Positions 17,389 to 24,979 of a stretch of 42,382 bases of DNA are shown in pieces. The stretch lies in contig JACJNZ010000084.1 in the NCBI GenBank assembly GCA_014695325.1, positions 1 to 42,382 on the forward strand, given 5' to 3'. Position 1 is the stretch's first letter; the number at the start of each line of letters is the position of its first letter. Origin of the DNA: Cyanobacteria bacterium FACHB-502 (GTDB lineage Bacteria; Cyanobacteriota; Cyanobacteriia; Elainellales; Elainellaceae). The notes under the pieces are model-generated. The model saw only the letters and a list, made by a program, of their open reading frames with translations, was not told the DNA's origin and did not search any database. Position numbers and translations under genes: made by a program.

Positions 17389-17496
17389 ATTAGTACGTTG
17401 GAAGAAGTGGTGAATGTCATGCTATGGCTCAGTTCAGACGCTTCTAGTTTTGTCACTACGCGATCGATCGCGGTTGGTGGTGAACATACCAAGTAG
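17389..17496 (+). pseudogene. Short-chain dehydrogenase C-terminal remnant
   Basis: The frame reads STLEEVVNVMLWLSSDASSF followed by VTTRSIAVGGEHTK and a stop. This matches the usual C-terminus of classical SDRs (TPEEVANAVLWLCSDAASFVTG...AVDGG). A stop codon at 17386 cuts off any upstream sequence and no Rossmann fold precedes it, so only the last ~35 codons survive. Confidence 0.7.
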
Positions 17497-17540
17497 TAAC
17501 AAAAAGTTGATCACACAAATTATTCACCAATAGGGGCATC

Positions 17541-17699
17541 ATGGTACAACCTCCCTAGTTTTTTGGTACTCGTCTCACCATCATTGCTGATCACACCACG
17601 ACCGGAGGGCAATACGGGCCGATTGAAGGCTACTTTCCACCTAGCACGCAGTCTCCTCCCCACCACCACACGTGCTACTCTGAACAAACAAGAAGATGA
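17541..17699 (+). pseudogene. Cupin gene remnant, paralogue of 40103-40534
   Basis: From the ATG at 17541, five codons lead to a TAG, then the frame continues FFGTRLTIIADHTTTGGQY and GPIEGYFPPSTQSPPHHHT, CYSEQ, and stops at 17699. Aligned with the intact cupin at 40103 (WLLGSRLNIIADHTTTNGQY, DLIEGYFPPGTQTPLHRHT, RYSEQ), it is the N-terminal third. An in-frame stop and loss of the rest, replaced by the MOSC remnant, make it a pseudogene. Confidence 0.85.
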
Positions 17700-18013
17700 A
17701 ACTTCTCTCTGTCAACGTGGGACTGCCACGTGAAGTAGTCTGGAAGAGAAAAACAGTTAAAACTGTGATTTTCAAAGAGCCAGTCAGAGATCGAGTAATG
17801 GTGCGCGCAGCGAAGCTGATCCCTTTAGGATCGCCCAATCTAGACGACGATGAACAGGTTGACCTTAGCGCTCATGGTGGGGCAGACAAAGCAGTTTATG
17901 GCTATCCGTCTGAGCATTACGATGACTGGCAAAGTGAATTGCCTGACACAACGCTAACACCAGGCAACTTTGGTGAAAGCTCAACTGAAAGCTTTACCCG
18001 AAAGTTGGCGTAA
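17696..18013 (+). pseudogene. MOSC-domain (YiiM-like) protein, truncated
   Basis: The 105-residue frame begins MKLLSVNVGLPREVVWKRKT and contains DLSAHGGADKAVYGYPSEHY, the strongly conserved start of YiiM-type MOSC proteins, which bind molybdenum cofactor or act on N-hydroxylated compounds. Full-length relatives have ~210-230 residues. Here the reading departs from the family after TPGNFGESS and stops, so the cysteine-containing second half is missing. The same frame stays open to 18138 after the stop, but those ~40 codons do not look like MOSC. It overlaps the cupin remnant by 4 bp, so a recombination joint is likely there. Confidence 0.8.
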
Positions 18014-18170
18014 CTACTTTCAGGAGCAAAGCCGTCGTCAGGATGTGAAATAGAGGCTGTTATTTTGAGTATCTCTAAAGCCGAAACGGTTGCAGAAAGC
18101 AATGCAACAGGCGTCTTCGCTTCAGTTTTTGTCTAATTCCCAATAAAACCAAACATTTGTAGGAGATCTA

Positions 18171-18740
18171 ATGTTTATCGACTACGTTACACTCATGCTC
18201 ATTAACCTGGTGGCTGGACTCGTTTTGTTAGCTGCCTATGTATACTTTGGCCTTGGTAGTTCAAACCAGAGACGCTGGATTCCAGGCTTTGGTGTCGTTG
18301 GTGCGATCGCGTTAGTCACTGGCTTACACATGACGTTTACCTGGCCTATTCCTGGTAGTTTCAATATTGCCTTTGGTGAAACAACTACCCTGTTTGGCAT
18401 TCTGTTCGTAGCAACTTCACTTACTCTGGCAATGGGTTGGGAGTTATTGAGCCTTGGTATTTATGGATTCTTTGCAGGGCTTGTATCGCTTCTCATTGGC
18501 TTTCGCTTCATCAACCTGGGACTAACACAAATTGCTGTGCCAGCAGGAACTGGGTTCATCTTAGTTGGTTTAGGAGGAATTTTTGCTGCACTGACGCTCT
18601 ATCTCAAAGAAAACCGCTTCTTGCGAGCTACTGGAGCAATTGTGTTAATTGTGGCAGCCCTCATCTTTGCTTATATTGGATTGATTAGCTATTGGATACA
18701 TCTTGCTGACTTCTCGACATGGCAACCCTTACCAAGATAG
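18171..18740 (+). CDS. DUF981 family membrane protein
   Basis: A 189-residue protein made of about six hydrophobic helices (LMLINLVAGLVLLAAYVYFG first, IVLIVAALIFAYIGLISYWI last). Family-like landmarks are GLHMTFTWPIPGSFNIAFGE, FINLGLTQ and the C-terminal YWIHLADFSTWQP. The pattern is the DUF981 family, whose role is unknown. The start ATG at 18171 follows AGGAG (18161-18165). It is intact although flanked on both sides by broken genes, which suggests selection keeps it. Confidence 0.82.
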   Translation: MFIDYVTLMLINLVAGLVLLAAYVYFGLGSSNQRRWIPGFGVVGAIALVTGLHMTFTWPIPGSFNIAFGETTTLFGILFVATSLTLAMGWELLSLGIYGFFAGLVSLLIGFRFINLGLTQIAVPAGTGFILVGLGGIFAALTLYLKENRFLRATGAIVLIVAALIFAYIGLISYWIHLADFSTWQPLPR

Positions 18741-18859
18741 TGGCTATGATCGCGGACTAGTGCGACTAGTAGGAACAATCTTGATCCGAGTGACACTCAA
18801 GAAAATGATAGTGAATTAGGTCTTGAATGAGTTCGTGTAGATTTACAAGGAGAAAACCC

Positions 18860-19208
18860 ATGACTACATTCCGCATGGTCTCGATCAATCGTTTAGATAT
18901 TTTTTATCGTGAATCAGGTTCTCGTGATAATCCGACTATTCTACTGTTACATGGCTTTCCAACTTTCTCTTACATGTTTCGCAACTTGATGCCTGCGCCT
19001 GCTGATAAATTCTGTCTCATTGTCCCTGATTATCCTGGTTAAGAGCATCTTCCCTGCTGAAGGCACTTATCCCTACCAGCGCGACCTAAAAAACATTGAG
19101 TTTCATTTACTTGACACTGGGCATTTTGCCCTAGAAAAAGATGGGGACGCGATCGCAAATCACACCACCCAATTTCTCGGACCACGACTGCAACCTCTTC
19201 ATGCCTGA
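18860..19208 (+). pseudogene. Alpha/beta hydrolase with internal deletion
   Basis: The ATG at 18860, after AAGGAG, starts TTFRMVSINRLDIFYRESG and ILLLHGFPTFSYMFRNL, a normal hydrolase N-terminus to VPDYPG, where a stop follows at 19040. A shifted frame then resumes at ~19032 with [20 protein letters not shown] and [19 protein letters not shown], the family C-terminus with its catalytic His. About 170 residues between, including the nucleophile elbow, are gone. Full-length relatives have ~290 residues. The ribosome site is still good, so a short peptide could be made. Confidence 0.85.
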
Positions 19209-19318
19209 CGGGCCAAAGAAACATCACTTGGTTAGTAAGTACCAGACAAAAGCTTGCGAAGACAGGCTAGGAAGGATTTCATACTGTTGATCGATAAATT
19301 AAAAAGGTGGTTTTTGCA

Positions 19319-19975
19319 ATGCAGCAAAGAATCATTAAAGTTCTTGAGTTTAGTTTGGTTGTCCTGCTAATTGCGAGCGCAATTTGGTTTGTTAATCAAG
19401 TCGGAATTGATCAGCTCAGAGCCAATGTTGCTCAATTTGGCATTTGGGCACCGTTCACGATTCTGTTACTGAGACTGACAAGTATTGTGGTTCCTGCATT
19501 ACCAGGTACAGCTTATGCAGTTTTGTCCGGTGCTTTGTTTGGGTTTGCAAAAGGTTTAATTGTGATCGCGATCGCAGATTTTCTTGCCTGTGCGATTAAT
19601 TTTTTCATTGCTCGTCGCTATGGTCGTGGGGTAGTGCGAAGGCTTGTCGGGAAGCGATTTATGAACAAGCTCGATCGCTGGAGTCAGAAATATCTGGAAG
19701 GCAATTTCTTCTTGATGACCGGCGCTTTGATGACGAGCTTTTTCGACTACATTTGCTACGCTGCTGGCCTTAGCCGGATGTCCTGGAAGCGGTTTATCAG
19801 TGCTGTGGGATTGAGTATTGCGATCGTCAAGCCTCCCATTGTGGCGGTTGGCGCAGGCATTTTGGAAGGTGAAAAGCTATTGATAGGCGCTTCAGTTATT
19901 GGGGTGTTGGCGATCGCCATTATCACCGCTTGGATTCGGCGCAAAGGAAATCAAACTGCTACTTTAGACAAATAA
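19319..19975 (+). CDS. TVP38/TMEM64 (DedA-like, VTT domain) membrane protein
   Basis: A 218-residue inner-membrane protein. The VTT/SNARE-associated core is visible: LPGTAYAVLSGALFGFAKGL, then a Gly-rich FIARRYGRG turn, and a final pair of helices with GILEGEKLLIGASVIGVLAI. Members of this superfamily are proposed lipid scramblases or transporters. The ATG at 19319 is taken over a GTG four codons upstream because it is correctly spaced from AAAAGG. It ends 93 bp before the convergent stop of exoprotein B. Confidence 0.88.
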   Translation: MQQRIIKVLEFSLVVLLIASAIWFVNQVGIDQLRANVAQFGIWAPFTILLLRLTSIVVPALPGTAYAVLSGALFGFAKGLIVIAIADFLACAINFFIARRYGRGVVRRLVGKRFMNKLDRWSQKYLEGNFFLMTGALMTSFFDYICYAAGLSRMSWKRFISAVGLSIAIVKPPIVAVGAGILEGEKLLIGASVIGVLAIAIITAWIRRKGNQTATLDK

Positions 19976-20014
19976 ACATTACACAGCCTTGTTACGAAAT
20001 AATGTAGATATTGA

Positions 20015-20028
20015 AGAGCTAAAGCTCT
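20015..20028. other. Short hairpin between convergent genes
   Basis: AGAGCT AA AGCTCT (20015-20028) is a perfect 6-bp stem sitting just outside the arm B boundary, between the convergent TVP38 and exoprotein B genes. It has no T-run, so terminator function is uncertain. Confidence 0.3.
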
Positions 20029-20038
20029 GATGTTGTGG

Positions 20039-20046
20039 CTCCTTCT
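20039..20046 (-). promoter_or_regulatory. Orphan CHAT ribosome binding site
   Basis: AGAAGGAG on the minus strand is the same site, in the same context, that serves the CHAT gene at 10805. Here no gene follows. It is a fossil showing that arm B derives from an exoprotein-CHAT arrangement. Confidence 0.7.
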
Positions 20047-20068
20047 GGTGCTGATGTGAGCAACTGGG

Positions 20069-23000
20069 TTAGTCCCGCCCCTCACAGGCGATCGGGTAAT
20101 TTAGCGCTGTGTGCACCATGGAATCAGCAGGGGTAGCAACAAGCCTCACCTCTCCTGTGGCAGTGGTTTGCCATCCGGTTGCTTCCACAATCAGGGCATC
20201 AGCTGTGCCAGGGAAAGGGCGATCGCTGGGGCTGTCAGGTACACTTTGCTGAGGTGCACTCTGTTGAGGGAGGGTGAGCCTGCGGCGATCCTGCCAGTCG
20301 GCATCATCATCAAGTTGCTGCTCTGGGGTGGGAGGTAAACCCCCGCGACCCGTAACGACAAACGAGTTGCCCTCATTAGCAGGGCAGCCTTGAGCAATCA
20401 ACCCGGATGCGTCCGCTACGTCAGTCGGTAATGCTACTAATCCTGATGTGGGGTCGATGCCTGCCGTCGTGACATCAATCGTGCCAGGTAAGGCAGACGT
20501 GGCTCCAGTCGCGGTGAGGTCGCTCAAGGGAGTGAGTGTTACACTGGGCTGAATGCCATAGAGCGCGATCGCATTAATGCTGACATTGCCCCCGCGAAAG
20601 TCTTGGGAGTTGGCGCTGATGTTGCTGTCTTCGTTGGGCACTCCCACCAAGAATCGAGTATCAACATCAATGTTGCCACCCGGAATATTAGCGCCAGTGG
20701 CGTTCGTGGTGATGTTGCTGCCGTTACGTAAGACGATAAACGGCGATCGCAAGTTAATATTGCCGCCACCCCCCGATGTATCGGCTCGAATACTGCCTAC
20801 ATTGTTCAGGAAGATGCGATCGGCCTCCACCAACAAGTTGCCTGCCCTGCCTTGCCCCGAACTACTAACAGTCACCTCAGCTTGGTTTTGGATGTTGAGG
20901 TCTCCTGTCTGCAACACTAAGTTCCCTCCGGCTCCTCTGCCGCTAGTTTCAGCGGAGATGATAGAGCCATCTCCAGTGAGGGTAATGGAATCTGGAGCGG
21001 TAATGGTGAGCCTACCTCCACGACCGCTACTAGAAGTGGAGGCAGAGATTTGGGCACCAGCGCTCAGTTCTACCCGTACAGCTTGCCCGTTGCCACCCGG
21101 TTGAATGGTTAAGTTTCCTGCATTTCCAGTATTGGTTGTGTCTGCAAACAGACCGCTGGTTCTTCCCGATAGCTGGAGGTTAGGTGTATTGAGGGTGATA
21201 TTGCCTGCCTGTCCACGACTTGAGGTGTTGGTCCGCAGTTGAGCGCCACCGCTCAATCGCACTGCATCGGCACTCACGATGATGTCACCTGCGTTTCCAA
21301 CCCCAGAAACCGTAGCTAAGAGTCGAGAGTCATCAAGAAGTGAGAGTCTACCTGCATTAATCTGAATGTTGCCGCCATTGCCATTGCCACCTGCTGATGC
21401 AGTAATCGAACTGTTGTTTCGCAGCAGCACAAGATCTCGCACGTTGAGGTCAATGTTGCCCCCCTCTCCAGAGACAGTCGCTGCAGTAATTGAACCGCCA
21501 CGACCAAGAGAAATGGAGTTGGCGTTGACCCACAGGGTGCCAGCATTTCCAATTCCATCATTACTAACAGTAAGGTTTGCTCCATCAGTAATACTTAAGT
21601 GGGGCGTGTTAATAGTCACGCTGCCTGAATTTCCGCTTGGCCTGTCAGGCAACCCAAAAGCCTGTTGTACGGATTCAGGCACAACAGGGGCAGGCGAACC
21701 AATATGGCTTGGAAGAGAAGCCCCCGGGGGGTGTCCACTGAGTTCTACGGACTCTCTAGCATTAATAGTGACACTACCTGCGTTACCAAATCCTGCAGTG
21801 GAGGTTGCAATAACTCCTCCATCTTGAATTGCCAATCTTGAGGTATTAACTATAAGGCGACCAGCGTTCCCAGCACCTAGAGTAATAGCAACCACACTAC
21901 TTTGACCGAAGCTAGTGGTTTGCCCAGTTATTCTGATCAAGTCAGACGCATTCACCATTACAGTTCCACCTTCACCAGTTCCAAAAGCGGCAGTTCCTAA
22001 ACTTCCTCCTTCTAAAAGATTTAACTGCCCTGTTGATACCGTCACCACTCCTCCATCTCCAGAGTTGTACGAGCCATTACCGATAGTACTACCAAGAGTA
22101 GGGTTTAAAGGCGCAAAACCAATTAGTTGTGTAGAGTCAGAAGCATTTACAGTTACATTGCCAGTATCCCCAGAACTGTAGGAATTAGCAAGAATTGCCG
22201 CTCCACCCTGTAGGAGTAACTGCTGAGTTGAAACTGTAAGATCTGCTCCACGTCCAACTCCCGCAGTATTACTGATCAAGCCGCCATAAAACCTGCTATC
22301 TGGGCTACTTTCACTCAGTTCTAAAGACTGAGAAGCATTCACTCTAATGCTCCCCCCTGCCTGAGTGCTTTGGTTTTGAATCAACATAATTGAACCATCT
22401 GCCAGCGAGACTTGGCTCCCCTGCACCTGAATTGAACCGCCTCCACTGGCATTGGCTAATGCCTGTTGCGAGAGACGAATATTGCCAAAGTTTCGTACTC
22501 CTGGATAGCTCAAGGCAAAGCTATCACTAAGGCTCACTTGCCCACCGCGAACGCTACCCAATTCAATTCGTCCTTGCTCCGCCGTCAGCGTGCCACCATT
22601 AATGTCTATATCCCCGCCAATCAAAGCGAGAGTTCGACCTGTTGGCACCTGCAACCCTACTGTACTACCACCTCTAACAATCGGGGAAAAACGAGGCACT
22701 GCAACGGATAAATTATATCCATTCCCCTGCACCTCAATCCGTCCAGGATTAGTTCCCATCTGCAAGCCAATCGGAACGCTGACCGTCAATAGCGGGATGG
22801 CTTGAGGATTGGTAGCGCTGTACTGAAATTGATCGGCAAAGTTGATGCTATCAGCTGTACTGGCAACAAAGGAACCCCCAATATTGAGTCGTGCGTTGGC
22901 ACCAAATAGAATGCCATTCGGGTTGAGCAAAAACAGATTCGCGGTGCCATTCGCCCGAATTACCCCATCAATATTCGAGACTGACCCACCCGTAACGCGG

Positions 23001-23266
23001 CTAAAAATGTTTTGCACATCCGCCGCATTGTTGAAGTAAGCAGATCCACCCGTCGGCACCGAGAACTGACTGAAGCTGTGGAATAGATTGCCGCCTCGTC
23101 TGGCTCCACCATCGATTTGAGCATTGACATCGCCTCTCACTTGCGATCGCTCTCCCGCAGGTAGGGTATCGTCAGGCACAACTTGAGCAGCGATCGGTTG
23201 AGGGCAACCGAGTACCCATAGCGTACCGCCTATCAACGTCCATCGACCCAGATACGACTTGCTCAT
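20069..23266 (-). CDS. Filamentous-haemagglutinin-type (TPS) exoprotein B
   Basis: A 1065-residue inverted paralogue of exoprotein A with the same signal (GTLWVLGCPQPIAAQ), TPS domain (ANLFLLNPNGILFGANARLN) and C-terminal tail. Residues 1-~250 and ~570-1065 are close to identical to A, while ~300-560 differ in sequence and spacing (for example SGHPPGASLPSHIGSPAPVV in B against SGVAQLPLTGIRFPSQVSAS in A). Reading frame and both domains are intact, so it is probably functional. It stands alone: no CHAT, kinase or other gene follows it. It needs a TpsB porin encoded elsewhere. Confidence 0.92.
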   Translation of the reverse strand: MSKSYLGRWTLIGGTLWVLGCPQPIAAQVVPDDTLPAGERSQVRGDVNAQIDGGARRGGNLFHSFSQFSVPTGGSAYFNNAADVQNIFSRVTGGSVSNIDGVIRANGTANLFLLNPNGILFGANARLNIGGSFVASTADSINFADQFQYSATNPQAIPLLTVSVPIGLQMGTNPGRIEVQGNGYNLSVAVPRFSPIVRGGSTVGLQVPTGRTLALIGGDIDINGGTLTAEQGRIELGSVRGGQVSLSDSFALSYPGVRNFGNIRLSQQALANASGGGSIQVQGSQVSLADGSIMLIQNQSTQAGGSIRVNASQSLELSESSPDSRFYGGLISNTAGVGRGADLTVSTQQLLLQGGAAILANSYSSGDTGNVTVNASDSTQLIGFAPLNPTLGSTIGNGSYNSGDGGVVTVSTGQLNLLEGGSLGTAAFGTGEGGTVMVNASDLIRITGQTTSFGQSSVVAITLGAGNAGRLIVNTSRLAIQDGGVIATSTAGFGNAGSVTINARESVELSGHPPGASLPSHIGSPAPVVPESVQQAFGLPDRPSGNSGSVTINTPHLSITDGANLTVSNDGIGNAGTLWVNANSISLGRGGSITAATVSGEGGNIDLNVRDLVLLRNNSSITASAGGNGNGGNIQINAGRLSLLDDSRLLATVSGVGNAGDIIVSADAVRLSGGAQLRTNTSSRGQAGNITLNTPNLQLSGRTSGLFADTTNTGNAGNLTIQPGGNGQAVRVELSAGAQISASTSSSGRGGRLTITAPDSITLTGDGSIISAETSGRGAGGNLVLQTGDLNIQNQAEVTVSSSGQGRAGNLLVEADRIFLNNVGSIRADTSGGGGNINLRSPFIVLRNGSNITTNATGANIPGGNIDVDTRFLVGVPNEDSNISANSQDFRGGNVSINAIALYGIQPSVTLTPLSDLTATGATSALPGTIDVTTAGIDPTSGLVALPTDVADASGLIAQGCPANEGNSFVVTGRGGLPPTPEQQLDDDADWQDRRRLTLPQQSAPQQSVPDSPSDRPFPGTADALIVEATGWQTTATGEVRLVATPADSMVHTALNYPIACEGRD

Positions 23267-23326
23267 GGCTGTCTCACCTCTTGCGGTTACTCGATGTGAT
23301 CGTGCCTCTATTTAAGACAGACAACC
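23267..23326 (-). promoter_or_regulatory. 5'-leader hairpin masking exoprotein B start
   Basis: On the minus strand GGTTGTCT (23326-23319) can pair with AGACAGCC (23274-23267) directly before the ATG, as in arm A. The stem is unchanged while bases in the loop differ slightly between arms. Confidence 0.35.
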
Positions 23327-23605
23327 CTTATTGAGATAAAACGATTACCTGTACTCGGTCTATGGCTTTTAGCCTACTTAAAGATTGACAGATCTCTGAC
23401 AGCGCTCTTCACACCTATGCAACATATCATTGATTCTCCGATCAGTTGTATATTAACTGTACAATCGCAACATTTCGATCGGAACTAAATCATGCACTTG
23501 AGGGTACTGCCATTCCACAATCGGCATCTCCTCTAACGATGTCCCCCATCCTTGGCACGTCTCAATTTGGTGCTGCTCAATCTCATCGGGCGCATCCACC
23601 CTTCC

Positions 23606-23731
23606 CAAAAAGCAGTGGATACGTTTGATGTGTGAATCGGTATACGCTTTGCCACCAAAAGCGGTTGCAAGCTCGACAAAATTGACAGTTTTAACTTGTA
23701 AGTTGTACTTAAGTTTGCTTTTGCACTCCAA
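23606..23731 (-). pseudogene. Possible IS4-family transposase N-terminal remnant
   Basis: On the minus strand the frame contains LQVKTVNFVELATAFGGKAY and TDSHIKRIHCFL, which resembles the N-terminal pattern of some IS4 transposases (QVKTVNLxELAxxFxGxAxTDSxYKRxQRFF). Resemblance ends near 23606 and no DDE part follows. I am moderately sure; a search with these ~40 residues would settle it. Apart from this, 23481-24009 shows only the palindrome pair and a CCTATAG/CTATAGG inverted repeat (near 23834 and 23875). Confidence 0.5.
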
Positions 23732-23742
23732 CTTAAGTTGGA
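23707..23742. promoter_or_regulatory. Paired AACTTAAGTT palindromes, copy 3 (inverted)
   Basis: ACTTAAGT (23707-23714) and the perfect 16-bp palindrome TCCAACTTAAGTTGGA (23727-23742), centres 24 bp apart. Read on the minus strand it matches copies 1 and 2 in order. It lies ~250 bp outside arm B and ~400 bp before the LuxR-type gene. Confidence 0.45.
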
Positions 23743-24009
23743 ATCAATTTCATCCTTGAGCGTTTGATTGCCCACTCTCTTGATGGTGCAAAAATGCCAA
23801 CTTCAGATGGGTTACAAACCAAAGGTAACTCCCTATAGTTGATTCACGCTAACAGGCATAGTCAATGACTAATCTATAGGATTTCAGTTCACTTAAATCA
23901 ATCAAGAAGACGTTGTAGATGATCGATTGTAAGTAGCATACTCTCCATCGGAAGTATCAGTAAAGCATGATCATAAACCAAATTTTGTTGTCAGTTCAAC
24001 CCTCTATAG

Positions 24010-24138
24010 CGTCAAATTTATTCTCGTGTTCAACGGGCTGCGGAAGCAGTCGAAGCGGCAGAAGTTCAAGGTTTGCTCTGTAGTAATGCTGCAAGTGGCT
24101 GGAGATTTTCAGGCTTACTTCAATCAATATCTGAATGA
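24010..24138 (+). pseudogene. Possible DsbA-like gene remnant
   Basis: An open stretch of 42 codons following a TAG reads QIYSRVQRAAEAVEAAEVQG before diverging. The segment matches the helix after the RHFP strand in DsbA-family proteins (QKAAAAAEAAGAQGQFW in the intact gene at 6709). No active site or start is present. It ends 9 bp before the LuxR-type gene. The evidence is one short motif, so confidence is low. Confidence 0.4.
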
Positions 24139-24147
24139 GGAGCGTTC

Positions 24148-24585
24148 ATGGTTTTTACTCAACCACTGACTAAAAATAAGTTTGAGTATTTGGAATTGCC
24201 AACTCAGGAATTATCAATTCAAATTAATCCTTCTGAGAATTTTTCGGTTGATCATGCACTTATTCACGTTGCACAAACAGTCGCACAGACGCTGAAACAT
24301 ACTTATTCTGCTCAAGTTGAATGCTGCAATTACACTCAAACCATTTCAATTCGAGCAATCGAACCAGAGTACAAACATCTCGTGTGCACTGAACCTTTAA
24401 CTGCTCGTGAATTAGAGGTGGTACAACTGATTGCTAATGGCGATAAAAATTTTATCATTGCTCAAAAACTTCACATTACTGTGGCAACGGTTAAAACTCA
24501 CGTTCGCAACATTCTAAAGAAGCTTTGTGTGAACGATCGAACTCAGGCAGCAATTCGGGCACTCCGCTCCGGTTTAGCTCATTGA
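24148..24585 (+). CDS. Stand-alone LuxR-type HTH protein
   Basis: A 145-residue protein. Residues ~82-142 are a complete LuxR/NarL helix-turn-helix (LTARELEVVQLIANGDKNFI, TVATVKTHVRNILKKLCVND), close to the C-terminal domain of the regulator at 16524. The first ~80 residues are not a receiver domain and I do not recognise them; they may form a small sensory or dimerisation unit, or be an N-terminal remnant. AGGAG lies 7 bases before the ATG. It may control neighbouring genes, perhaps at the AACTTAAGTT sites. Confidence 0.82.
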   Translation: MVFTQPLTKNKFEYLELPTQELSIQINPSENFSVDHALIHVAQTVAQTLKHTYSAQVECCNYTQTISIRAIEPEYKHLVCTEPLTARELEVVQLIANGDKNFIIAQKLHITVATVKTHVRNILKKLCVNDRTQAAIRALRSGLAH

Positions 24586-24644
24586 GCAACTCCACAACCG
24601 AGTTATGTCCGTTGCACTTCTTGTGTATTTCAAGAAGATTGACC

Positions 24645-24791
24645 ATGCAATTTCAGCAAATGATCAGCAGCATAACCCTGGCAACCGCAACCACGGTGGG
24701 TTTGTCATCAGCATCTCATGCTTCAACTAAGTATGAAGCCCAGGAGGACACCCATCATGAATATCACAGCACAGGGCCACTCAATCGCTGA
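24645..24791 (+). CDS. Small putative secreted peptide (48 aa)
   Basis: An ATG at 24645 starts MQFQQMISSITLATATTVGL, a plausible Sec signal ending near SASHAS, then a short His/Glu-rich tail EAQEDTHHEYHSTGPLNR. It follows the LuxR-type gene by 59 bp. The ribosome site is weak. It is either a tiny exported peptide or the signal region of a gene that lost its body. No homologue recognised. The 188 bp after it hold no gene, only the LysR-type box. Confidence 0.35.
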   Translation: MQFQQMISSITLATATTVGLSSASHASTKYEAQEDTHHEYHSTGPLNR

Positions 24792-24888
24792 ATGATGCAA
24801 TCTCTACCTGAAGCATATCAGGTCTAACTATTTCCGGCTCACTTCCTGTTGCTTTCCTCGAATGCCAAATAATTGAATTGCGTTCTAA

Positions 24889-24903
24889 CTCAAGGAACTT
24901 GAG
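24889..24903. promoter_or_regulatory. LysR-type box upstream of VOC gene 1
   Basis: CTCAAGGAACTTGAG is a perfect 6-3-6 dyad with the T-N11-A pattern of LysR-type sites. It is 76 bp before the VOC start. A near-identical copy stands at the same place before the second VOC gene (29483-29497). Confidence 0.5.
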
Positions 24904-24979
24904 TGGTGTGCATAGAGCGATCGCTCAATGAAGAGTAACCAATCTGAACATCAAACCTACTAACCAAAAGGAGAACAAA

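Larger units (their letters stand above)
20026..23480 (-). repeat. Inverted-duplication arm B (~3.46 kb)
   Basis: This is the reverse-orientation partner of 7336-10805. It includes the ~210-bp leader, exoprotein B and the post-stop segment through CAACATCAGA at 20026-20035. The match ends at the base corresponding to the first base of the CHAT start codon in arm A. Confidence 0.9.

Noticed and set aside
18014-18138. Continuation of the MOSC frame past its stop as a read-through tail
   Set aside because: The ~40 codons stay open but do not resemble the second half of MOSC proteins or anything else I recognise.
20577-22181. Several 80-175 residue plus-strand frames antisense to exoprotein B (and the matching ones antisense to A)
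   Set aside because: They are proline/serine-rich shadows of the GNAG/GGS repeats read backwards and lack ribosome sites.
23453-23605. Continuation of the IS4-like frame as a real protein tail
   Set aside because: The residues after HCFL do not resemble an IS4 transposase, and part of the segment lies in the arm B leader.
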